From the NCBI RefSeq assembly GCF_000239855.1, contig NZ_BADT01000161.1:1-57164 (forward strand): DNA of 57,164 bases, written 5' to 3'. Numbering within the stretch: position 1 is the stretch's first letter; each line of letters begins with the position of its first letter. Made by a program: the position numbers and the translations under genes. Below the pieces are notes generated by a model. The model ran no database searches and had not been told where the DNA came from. It saw only the letters and a program-made list of their open reading frames with translations. The stretch comes from Pseudoalteromonas sp. BSi20652 (GTDB lineage Bacteria > Pseudomonadota > Gammaproteobacteria > Enterobacterales > Alteromonadaceae). Shown piece after piece: positions 27,448-35,462 of the stretch.

Positions 27448-28881
27448 TTATGCTAATTGTGCTTGCGCGTCTAACTTCAGTGATTCTTTCTCAGCTGAAA
27501 TTGTACGGAAAACGTTATAAGCCATAACTAACATGCCTGTTACGATGAATACACCGCCTATAAAACGCATGATATAGAAAGGATGCGACGCTTCTAAAGA
27601 CTGCACAAAGCTGTACATTAATGTACCGTCAGCATTTACTGCACGCCACATTAGACCTTGCATTACACCAGAGATCCACATTGCAACAATGTATAAAACA
27701 ACCCCAACTGTGTGTAACCAGAAGTGTGTGTTAACAAGCTTAATGCTATACATACGGCCTTGTGCAAATAAAGCAGGGATAAGATGGTAGATAGCACCAA
27801 TCGAAATCATCGCAACCCAACCTAGTGCACCAGAGTGTACGTGGCCGATTGTCCAATCTGTGTAGTGAGATAACGCATTTACAGATTTAATTGCCATCAT
27901 AGGACCTTCAAAGGTAGACATACCGTAGAAAGACAATGAAACAACTAAGAAGCGTAGTACTGGGTCGGTACGTAGTTTATGCCACGCGCCAGACAGCGTC
28001 ATAATACCGTTAATCATGCCACCCCAAGATGGTACGAATAGGATAATAGACATAACCATACCTAAACTTTGCGTCCAATCTGGAAGCGCTGTGTAGTGAA
28101 GGTGGTGAGGACCTGCCCAGATATATAATGAAATTAGAGCCCAAAAGTGAACGACCGATAAACGGTATGAGTAAACCGGGCGACCTGCTTGTTTTGGTAC
28201 AAAGTAATACATCATACCTAAGAAACCAGCAGTTAGTAGGAAACCTACAGCGTTATGACCGTACCACCACTGAACCATCGCATCTACCGCACCTGCATAG
28301 ATTGAGTATGATTTAGTTAACGATACAGGCACTGCCATGCTGTTTACAATATGAAGTACTGCAACAGTAATAATAAAGCCAGCGTAGAACCAGTTAGCAA
28401 CGTAAATATGCGACACTTTACGCTTAATTAAAGTACCAAAGAATACGATTGCGTAAACAATCCAGACCACAGCGATTAAAATATCGATAGGCCATTCAAG
28501 TTCTGCATATTCTTTTGAGCTAGTAATACCTAACGGTAGCGTTATTACTGCTAATACTATAACTAGCTGCCAACCCCAAAATGAAAAGGCGGCGAGTTTG
28601 TCTGAGAAAAGTCGCGTTTGACAAGTACGTTGTACGACGTAATAAGACGTCGCAAAAAGTGCACTGGTACCAAATGCGAAAATTACTGCGTTCGTGTGTA
28701 ACGGACGTAGTCGAGAGTAAGTTAACCATGGTGTATCAAAGTTAAGTGCTGGCCAAGCTAATTGGGCAGCAATCAGAACCCCAATACTCATGCCAACGAT
28801 GCCCCAAATCACTGTCATAATAGCGAATTGGCGTACAACTTTATAGTTATACTCAGTTTGTGATGCTACTGTTTGGCTCAT
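27448..28881 (-). CDS. ccoN: cbb3-type cytochrome c oxidase catalytic subunit CcoN
   Basis: High-affinity haem-copper oxidase subunit I of 477 aa with about 12 transmembrane helices, which reduces oxygen and pumps protons at low oxygen. Visible signatures are [13 protein letters not shown] (low-spin haem His), [10 protein letters not shown] (CuB His), GPHHLHY and [15 protein letters not shown] (haem ligands). GGAAG lies 7 nt upstream of the ATG. It is the first gene of ccoNOQP, with a 327-nt region upstream that should hold its promoter. Confidence 0.98.
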   Translation of the reverse strand: MSQTVASQTEYNYKVVRQFAIMTVIWGIVGMSIGVLIAAQLAWPALNFDTPWLTYSRLRPLHTNAVIFAFGTSALFATSYYVVQRTCQTRLFSDKLAAFSFWGWQLVIVLAVITLPLGITSSKEYAELEWPIDILIAVVWIVYAIVFFGTLIKRKVSHIYVANWFYAGFIITVAVLHIVNSMAVPVSLTKSYSIYAGAVDAMVQWWYGHNAVGFLLTAGFLGMMYYFVPKQAGRPVYSYRLSVVHFWALISLYIWAGPHHLHYTALPDWTQSLGMVMSIILFVPSWGGMINGIMTLSGAWHKLRTDPVLRFLVVSLSFYGMSTFEGPMMAIKSVNALSHYTDWTIGHVHSGALGWVAMISIGAIYHLIPALFAQGRMYSIKLVNTHFWLHTVGVVLYIVAMWISGVMQGLMWRAVNADGTLMYSFVQSLEASHPFYIMRFIGGVFIVTGMLVMAYNVFRTISAEKESLKLDAQAQLA

Positions 28882-29208
28882 TTTCTGGCTTCCGCTGCAA
28901 TAAATGCGTTTAGAAATGAATTACCCACTATAAAAAGCGGGGCCTACTATTACTTCACAAGCATGTTACCTAAAACGTTCAAAGCATGAATGCTTCAGAA
29001 AACAAACTCGAGAAACCCTTAATTTTGCGGATGAAATGATAAATTTTTTGGCCTAAAAAAGATAGGTCAATTACATAATATTATGACATCAATCAAACTT
29101 TGTGAGCTTGTTGTTTATTTTTTGATACAGTTTGTGCCTAATTTGGCCTAATAATAACACTCGCACTTGTTATTTACAGTCACGATTATTAGTATTTGAT
29201 TTTCTTTA
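28882..29208. promoter_or_regulatory. Divergent regulatory region upstream of ccoN, with a weak FNR-like site
   Basis: This 327-nt region separates ccoN from a divergent lipoprotein gene. On the minus strand, 29083-29096 reads TTGATTGATGTCAT, an 8/10 match to TTGAT-N4-ATCAA; the second half-site is poor. It is about 200 nt from the ccoN start, further than usual unless the transcript has a long leader. No better FNR site was seen. Confidence 0.35.
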
Positions 29209-29646
29209 GTGCGAAATTGTTATGCTTATATACAGGTTAAGTTTATTCACTGTGGTGTTTTTTTATTAACAGCGTGTGATTTTTCTAAAAATACAGATGA
29301 AAAATTTCTTAAAAATGCCCAATGCGAAGCCAATTTGCCTTGTACTTTTTCAAATGATGTTAAAGTATGGTTAAGCGAGGAAACCCTTTCTCCCGAAACC
29401 CCATTTACTATTTTTAGTTACTTACCTGCAAACGTTACAATTGAAGATGCCAAGCTTAAAGGCATTACCATGTATATGGGTTACATTCCCCAACAATTTA
29501 AAAAACATAATGACCTGTGGCAAAGTAATACTATGGTTGGTATTTGTTCCGAGCAAAATATGCTTTGGAATTTAGAACTAACCGTTAAAAATAATGCCAC
29601 CTCTGTAATACAAACTCTCAATTACTCTTTTTACGTAACGTATTAA
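29209..29646 (+). CDS. Hypothetical small lipoprotein, signal peptide possibly frameshifted
   Basis: The open frame (145 aa from a GTG) has a lipoprotein-like LLTAC motif at about residues 19-23, followed by a mature region with Cys pairs (QCEANLPC) and a C-terminal beta-rich NYSFYVTY. The N-terminus in this frame (RNCYAYIQVKFIHCG) is a poor signal peptide. In the next frame, an ATG at 29222 gives MLIYRLSLFTVVFF, which meets LLTACDF exactly if the T7 tract at 29256-29262 had one more T. The true protein is therefore probably a lipoprotein of about 141 aa. No clear ribosome site precedes either start. It is divergent from ccoN; function unknown. Confidence 0.6.
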   Translation: MRNCYAYIQVKFIHCGVFLLTACDFSKNTDEKFLKNAQCEANLPCTFSNDVKVWLSEETLSPETPFTIFSYLPANVTIEDAKLKGITMYMGYIPQQFKKHNDLWQSNTMVGICSEQNMLWNLELTVKNNATSVIQTLNYSFYVTY

Positions 29647-29811
29647 AGTTGCGACTGCAAACTCTTGCATACAGCTTACATTTTTGATGTGAGTTCGTTT
29701 TCTTATACATACGATTATTTGAGTGACAAGATCAATAAAATTGCCTTTTTAGGTTTTGATACCGATAAAACTTCAATGGTAAATAATTGCTCTCAAAAAG
29801 TTCAGCTTTAA
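29647..29811 (+). other. Stop-free stretch continuing the lipoprotein frame, possible gene remnant
   Basis: Directly after the lipoprotein stop, 54 further codons are open in the same frame, with protein-like composition (FSYTYDYLSDKINKIAFLGF and later NNCSQKVQL) but no usable start near the beginning. It could be a remnant of a second lipoprotein gene, or chance. The rest of the 676-nt gap up to 30322 holds the tandem repeat below and the upstream region of the next receptor. Confidence 0.3.
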
Positions 29812-29941
29812 TGGCGACTGAATAAAAAATCTAATCAAAAAACCTTTCAAAGTGATTAAATAAGGCTATTTAAGCACTAAGCCTGCATAAATATGGTTAG
29901 TAATTAATATTTAGTTTTACTGTTTTAATAATTTGCTGTGA

Positions 29942-30013
29942 TTAATTTGTTAATTTGTTAATTTGTTAATTTGTTAATTTGTTAATTTGTTAATTTGTTA
30001 ATTTGTTAATTTA
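29942..30013. repeat. 8-bp tandem repeat (TTAATTTG)n
   Basis: Eight perfect copies of TTAATTTG (29942-30005) are followed by one variant copy, TTAATTTA (30006-30013). It lies about 310 nt upstream of a TonB-dependent receptor gene. Such arrays change copy number by slipped-strand mispairing. Confidence 0.97.
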
Positions 30014-30322
30014 TTAAAATTTGAGAATAATTCAATTAATTACATAGAATTACAAAGTTAGTCGGTTTGATTTCATCTGTTTTAATTATGTATTTGTTTT
30101 TGTTTAATACCATGAATTAAAAGTGTATTTATTAATTAACAATGAAACAAACTGTAACCTTTGTCCCTGAAAGCAAATGTTCCATTTCTTCCTTGATATT
30201 GAATGAACGCTTGTTAAGTTTTCGTTCAGTTAAGAGCGCCTAAGTTGCCCACCTGACTCACTATTCTTATAACAAGTGAGCATTACCAATAAAGGTAAAC
30301 TTCCAACAAGTAGGGTTTATTC

Positions 30323-32766
30323 ATGAAAAAGTCAACTCTTGGTTTAGCTGTGATTACAGCAATACCAATGTTCTCAAGTGTGCAAGTTTTAGCGGCTGAC
30401 GACGCGGCTACATCAATCGAAAAAATACAGGTCACTGGTTCTCGCATCAATCGTACTGATATGGAAACGGCTAGCCCAATTACAGTTATTGGCGATGACT
30501 TCATTGCTAAAAGTGGTTTTACTTCAGTCGCTGATATACTTTCTACTCAGCCGTCAGCTGCAGGTATTAGTTTAGGGGCGTCGAGCAATAATGGTTCTGG
30601 TGGTTCTGCTACTGTAAATCTTCGAGGTATGGGTTCTCAACGTACATTAGTATTACTAAACGGTCGTCGTATGGTTTCTTCAGGCACAGGTGCGGATTCT
30701 TCTGTTGATTTAAATACTATCCCTGTAGCTATGATCAAATCTATTGAAATTCTAAAAGACGGCGCGTCTGCAGTATATGGCTCTGATGCTATTGCTGGCG
30801 TTGTGAACATAATTACAAAAAAAGATTTTGTCGGTTCAGAGCTTAACGTTGAAGGAAGTCGCACAACGAAAGGCGATGGTAATAACTATGGAGTAAGTTT
30901 ATTACATGGGATGAATCTTGCCGATGGTAATCTAGTTGTTGGTGCTCAATATTCTAGCCGTGGAGAAATTATTCAATCTGATCGTCGCTTTGTAGAACCA
31001 GGTCAGTCATCGTTTATCCCAGAAGGTACTCTTGGCGGTAAAACGTATGAAGGTAATGGTATATTTGCCGATAGAACGACATCTTACGACTTTACTACAT
31101 CAAGCTATGCTCAAACACCAAATGACTTATACAGCTTATTTTCAAGCTTTGATAAAGAGTTAGATTCAGATACAAATCTAAATGTTGATGTTATGTATAC
31201 TCGTCGTGAATCTACACAGCAACTTGCACCACAGCCAGCGAGCATTGATTTACTGACTTCAAACTTAGACTCTGAATATACAAACGCTTTTGTTGAAGGC
31301 GGAGAACTTGCTAACTCATTAGAATACAGAAGACGAATGGTAGATGCAGGCCCTCGTATTTATGATCAGACGACTGATACTTACCGAGCATCAATTGCAT
31401 TACAGGGCGTATTAGATAACGATGCCAGTTGGGATGTAAGTGCAACCTATGGTCGAAATGATTCCAAAGATCAAGTTCAAAACTCAATCAATGCAAGTAA
31501 CGTTGAACAAAGCATTTATGGTAATCAAGACGTGTGGTTTAGTGGTGATGCTTTAAATCGTGACTTTTTAACATCTAGCGACTCAATTTACACTGAAAAA
31601 AATGAAGGTGGTAACGAGCAGTTTATCCTCTCAGCTGGTTATAGTGCCATTACACAGAGTGACTTTGCTTATGCTGTGGGTATTGAAAATAGATTTGAAA
31701 GTGGTTTTTATACGCCAGACTTAATTACGCAATTAGGTCAAAGCACAGCGGCACAGCAAGACCCAACGGAAGGTGATTTTTCAGTACAATCTATTTACTT
31801 TGAAACGTCGATGCCTGTATTTGAAACCGTGACGTTAGAAGGTGCTGCTCGCTACGATAACTACTCTACCTTTGGTGGTGAAACAACGTGGAAGTTAGGC
31901 GCAACGTGGAAAGTTACTGACGAGTTTATGGTTCGATCTGTATTAGCTACAGGCTTTAGAGCACCAAATGTAGCTGAATTATTTGGTGGTAATTCAGGTT
32001 CGTTTGATTTCTTATCTGACCCATGGGGCAATGAGCAGGATGCTCAAATACTTGTAAACTATACCGGCGATGACGACCTACAGGCTGAAGAAAGTCGTTC
32101 ATTTACTTTTGGTATCGTTTGGGAAGTTGCTGATGGTTTATCAACAACTTTAGATTATTGGAAGTTTGATATTACTAATGCTATTTCACGTTTAGATGTT
32201 CAAAATGAAATGAATAGCTGTTTCGCCGGTGATAGCGAGTCATGTAATTCGATTAACATTACTCAAGCGGGTGATTTATCTGATTTAACCTCTGCGCTTA
32301 CTAATATAGGTTCTCAAAAACGTCGGGTGTTGACTGGAATATTGGTTACACAGCTGATAATTACAGAATTAATTTAGATACTACTTATCTGGTTGAATTT
32401 GAACAAGATGATATTGATTACACGGGCACTATTGATGGTAATATTGGCGGTTATTCAAAAATAAAATCCAATCTTTCTGTAAATTATGATATTTCAGATG
32501 CATTTAGCGTACTTTATAATGCTCGATTCCTTCGCGGTATGGATGGTGAATACTTTGGAGAAAAATTTAGTACTGAAAATGTAATTTACCATGATATTTC
32601 AATGAGCTATAACTTAAATGATGCATTAAGAGTTACTGGTGGTATGAACAACATATTTGATAAAGAACCTGAGGAAGTGTTAGGTGGTAACGATATGGGT
32701 ACTGTTCCAGAAGTTTATGATGTTATCGGTTCTCGTATTTTTGCAAGCGTTAACTATAAATTTTAA
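30323..32766 (+). pseudogene. TonB-dependent receptor, interrupted by a one-base frameshift
   Basis: Outer-membrane receptor of about 814 aa if repaired. A signal peptide (about 1-25, VQVLAADD), the TonB-box-like SIEKIQVTGSRI and a plug with VNLRGMGSQRTLVLLNGRR and KDGASAVYGSDAIAGVVNII are followed by a barrel. The frame breaks at the A5 tract 32316-32320. One added A turns SQKRRVL-stop into SQKTSGVDWNIGYTAD and continues to the proper C-terminus FASVNYKF at 32766. The plug resembles Alteromonadales receptors for peptides or glycans. AGTAGGG precedes the ATG by 8 nt. The part after the break is well preserved and has no further stop, so either the mutation is very recent or the base count is wrong. 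Confidence 0.88.
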
Positions 32767-32784
32767 TTAGTTTGTTAACCATAT

Positions 32785-32813
32785 AAAGGCTCAGTATTTA
32801 CTGGGCCTTTTTT
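32785..32813 (+). terminator. Rho-independent terminator
   Basis: AAAGGCTCAGT pairs with ACTGGGCCTTT (one G-T pair), followed by TTT, 18 nt after the receptor stop codon. Confidence 0.85.
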
Positions 32814-32841
32814 ATTGAACAAAACCTAGGAGGCAAGTACA

Positions 32842-32877
32842 ATGAAACGATATTTTAGGAGGAGAACTGATTGTTAA
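32842..32877 (+). CDS. Candidate 11-codon leader ORF
   Basis: ATG at 32842, behind a strong AGGAGG 8 nt upstream, opens an 11-codon frame reading MKRYFRRRTDC. Its TAA overlaps the TTG start of the next gene. A second AGGAGGAG lies inside it and serves that next gene. The arrangement fits a translated leader that couples to the downstream gene; whether the peptide itself matters is unknown. Confidence 0.4.
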   Translation: MKRYFRRRTDC

Positions 32878-34223
32878 AACAAGACGAAAACTTATCTTTT
32901 GTCATTGAACCAGAGCTAAGCCCTCGCTCTGAGCAGCGTATTGACCTGTACTTTTCTATTCCCAATGAAATGGGAATAAATCCGCAAACGCTTACGGAAG
33001 AGTCTTACTTCAATAACCACTTTAAATCGCATTTAGCTTACAACGCTAACAACATACATTTACCCTTAGTACGAAGCCGTTTTGTTAGTAAGAATAAAGG
33101 TGAGCAGCAAGATTACCGTCAAAACCTAAACTTATTTTGTTACCAAGTACGCTTGGCACTCGATGCAGATATAAAAGATGCGTTAAAACTTAGCGAGCCG
33201 GAAGATTTTTATAAACGTGCTAATGAGTTGTACGAACAAAGTGAAGGGCTTTTAAAAAAGTTGCGTCGTTATACACCTGATGACGAAAAATTACTGCCAT
33301 TTTTTACCAATGCTGATAATTATTTAAGTTGGCATGTAGATCAATCATTTTTAAAGCTGTTAGATGAAGGTCCACGTAGTAGCGATTATGCAAAAGAGCG
33401 TAACGATTTACTGCAGTTTTGTAAAAATGAAAATACGTACCGTGCTGAAAAAAATTACAATTCAGAAACAACGATGCAAGACGCTAACCGAATAACAAAT
33501 AAAATGCGTTTATTGCAACGTTTGATTGAGCACGGCGTAATACTACAGCGTCAAACCCGTTTTTTGAATAGCTACTTAAAGCGCTTAGTTAAAGGCACTG
33601 TTACTGCCGTTATAATGGCTTTTGTAATGCTTGTAATATTAAATGCGCGATCGAGCTTTACCGAAGTAACAGCAACACTTATTTTAATTTTAGGGGTTGT
33701 TTACGGCTTACGTGAAATATTTAAAGAAGATATTACACGTATGATTTGGCGATCTATAGTGCAAGGGCGCCCCAAATGGCGATTTAGTTTCAAAAATAGT
33801 ATTACTAAAGATAAAATAGCAAGCCAGCTAATTTGGCTTGAATACACACGGTTTAAAAAAATCCCTAAAGAAGTTAAATCTATTTTTTCAAAACGTCGTC
33901 AACAAAATAAACAAGCCGCACAATGGCTGCATTTTGCCAGTGAAACCCGTGTAAGCGCAAAAGAATTTTTACCGGGTTATGATACTCTTCAGCAAACACT
34001 TCAATTTAACCTAGCGCCTTTTGCACGTTATTTAAAACGTGGTGAAGGTAAGTTATATCATTTAGATAGTAATAAAATCTCTAAGCAGGCGGTTGAAAGA
34101 CGCTACCAACTAAATATGGTGCTTGTTTTAACCGAGGATGATAAAAAACTCTATCAACGTTATAAAATAACACTTAATCGCAGTAAAATAGTAAACATAG
34201 AACTTATTTATTCTACAAAATAA
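32871..34223 (+). CDS. Conserved-looking membrane protein of unknown function
   Basis: Protein of 450 aa that I do not recognise. A long, charged, probably helical cytoplasmic N-terminal half (about 1-235) is followed by two adjacent transmembrane helices (about 241-261 and 264-282, AVIMAFVMLVILNA and ATLILILGVVYGL) and a basic C-terminal cytoplasmic domain of about 165 residues ending in beta-rich ITLNRSKIVNIELIY. There is no signal peptide. The start is a TTG with AGGAGGAG 6-9 nt upstream; no in-frame ATG gives a comparable N-terminus. It is flanked by terminators on both sides, so it is a single-gene unit. Confidence 0.75.
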   Translation: MLKQDENLSFVIEPELSPRSEQRIDLYFSIPNEMGINPQTLTEESYFNNHFKSHLAYNANNIHLPLVRSRFVSKNKGEQQDYRQNLNLFCYQVRLALDADIKDALKLSEPEDFYKRANELYEQSEGLLKKLRRYTPDDEKLLPFFTNADNYLSWHVDQSFLKLLDEGPRSSDYAKERNDLLQFCKNENTYRAEKNYNSETTMQDANRITNKMRLLQRLIEHGVILQRQTRFLNSYLKRLVKGTVTAVIMAFVMLVILNARSSFTEVTATLILILGVVYGLREIFKEDITRMIWRSIVQGRPKWRFSFKNSITKDKIASQLIWLEYTRFKKIPKEVKSIFSKRRQQNKQAAQWLHFASETRVSAKEFLPGYDTLQQTLQFNLAPFARYLKRGEGKLYHLDSNKISKQAVERRYQLNMVLVLTEDDKKLYQRYKITLNRSKIVNIELIYSTK

Positions 34224-34253
34224 AAAGGGAGTAGATTCAAATCTACTCCCTTT
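34224..34253. terminator. Hairpin terminator after the membrane protein
   Basis: A perfect 13-bp inverted repeat (AAAGGGAGTAGAT / ATCTACTCCCTTT) with a 4-nt loop begins right at the stop codon. The T tail is short on both strands, and a minus-strand gene ends nearby, so it may act for both. Confidence 0.75.
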
Positions 34254-34347
34254 CAATAAACATAAATTTAGGTAACTTCAACTTAATAATAAATTTTAAT
34301 ATCATTATGATTGAATATGCTGGTAAATATTTTAACCAGCATTGAGG

Positions 34348-34599
34348 TTATTTAGTTAAACCGTGTTTGCTGTATAACGTTACTTTATTTGAGACTAAAG
34401 TGATCTCGATGTTTTTAGCTTCATCGCCCCATATACAATTAGTGTGGAGTGTTTTTTCTACACAGTTATCAGCACTACCTAAAATAACTTCGACTTCTGT
34501 TTTATCCATACCTATTTTAACTTTTTCGTAGTTTTCTAAGCTTACTTTTGAACAAGCAGCAAGGCTTAGTGTGGCTGCAATTATCAGGAGTTTTTTCAT
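34348..34599 (-). CDS. Small lipoprotein, BamE/OmlA-like fold
   Basis: Protein of 83 aa with a lipoprotein signal peptide (lipobox LAAC, Cys16) and a mature region containing KVKIGMDKTEVEVILGSADNC. The GM-x-(K/E)-x-EV-x-x-(I/L)LG pattern is characteristic of the SmpA/OmlA-BamE-like small lipoproteins and of DUF3862. Two further Cys (DNC and TNC) may form a disulphide. AGGAA lies 7 nt before the ATG. The gene is 26 nt downstream of csiV on the same strand. It is not BamE itself as far as I can tell; function unknown. Confidence 0.75.
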   Translation of the reverse strand: MKKLLIIAATLSLAACSKVSLENYEKVKIGMDKTEVEVILGSADNCVEKTLHTNCIWGDEAKNIEITLVSNKVTLYSKHGLTK

Positions 34600-34625
34600 T
34601 GTTATTTCCTATATCGTAAATACGA

Positions 34626-35462
34626 TTAATGTTTGAATTTTCTTATTTGTACAATCATACCCATACGAGGATGATCAAAGTAATGTACGTCGCCGCTAAT
34701 TACGCGCCTAAACTGTGAAAAGCGAGCTGATTCTATTTCACCATTTTCAAGTTTTTGGCTAATATCAAAGTCAGCAGTGATGTATAAATAGTGGCGTAAA
34801 TGTATTTTAAATAACCCATCCAGTTCCCAGTCAATTTTTGGCTGATCTGGGTCGATAAATAGCGCAGGTTGAGAATTAAATACACTTACAAAGTCAGGGT
34901 TTGAGTAAGCTGGCACATTATTAACATCGTTTTCAATATGTTGCCCAGCAATTAAATGCATACTTTGTGCGCGCGATTCACTTGCACCTTCAAAGCGCCA
35001 ACCAGTGTGTAATATGGGTGTAAAACCTTTGCTATCTAATTCTCTGTATTGCGTTTTAAATTGTAATTGCTCGGGAGCTAAAAGATAAGTTTGCTGCATA
35101 TTATTTTGTGCAGGCGCTTTTGGTGTTACCGGTAGCTCATTATAGCTTTGGATGTAATTTGTAGTGTCATTACATACGCCCGATTGCGGATTTGAATTGA
35201 CTAAAGAATCTGTGAATGAGTGCTTTTGAAAACGTATATCTCCATCTATACATGCTTGCATTGCTTGCTCAGTATAAAGAGGAGTCAATAAATCTAGGGC
35301 GTTTGTGTCTTCAATAGCTTTGTGCTTTAGGCTAAAGTCTTCTTGCAAATAGGGAGCCGGAAGCTGTTTAAATATAAGTACTTCAACTTCAAACCAACGC
35401 TCTGCAAATACAGTGCTGCTAAATAGGCAGCATAAAACAAAAAGCGATTTTTTTAGCAACAT
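34626..35462 (-). CDS. csiV: CsiV family peptidoglycan-associated periplasmic protein
   Basis: Periplasmic protein of 278 aa with a signal peptide (about 1-20, STVFA) followed immediately by ERWFEVEVLIFKQ, the conserved opening of the CsiV family (described in Vibrio cholerae as a peptidoglycan-binding factor needed with LpoA/PBP1a under D-amino-acid stress). The C-terminal part reads LFKIHLRHYLYITADFDI and SGDVHYFDHPRMGMIVQIRK, also as in that family. Its ATG overlaps the mfd stop (TAATG), so it is coupled to mfd. The function here is transferred from the family. Confidence 0.82.
   Translation of the reverse strand: MLLKKSLFVLCCLFSSTVFAERWFEVEVLIFKQLPAPYLQEDFSLKHKAIEDTNALDLLTPLYTEQAMQACIDGDIRFQKHSFTDSLVNSNPQSGVCNDTTNYIQSYNELPVTPKAPAQNNMQQTYLLAPEQLQFKTQYRELDSKGFTPILHTGWRFEGASESRAQSMHLIAGQHIENDVNNVPAYSNPDFVSVFNSQPALFIDPDQPKIDWELDGLFKIHLRHYLYITADFDISQKLENGEIESARFSQFRRVISGDVHYFDHPRMGMIVQIRKFKH

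Noticed and set aside
29942-30013. CRISPR array or replication iterons
   Set aside because: The repeat unit is 8 bp with no spacers, and there is no cas gene, replication initiator or DnaA box cluster nearby; it is a simple tandem repeat.
30323-32766. Programmed -1 frameshift in the receptor at the A5 tract
   Set aside because: The in-frame codons are CAA-AAA-CGT, which do not form a standard slippery heptamer, so mutation or sequence error is more likely.
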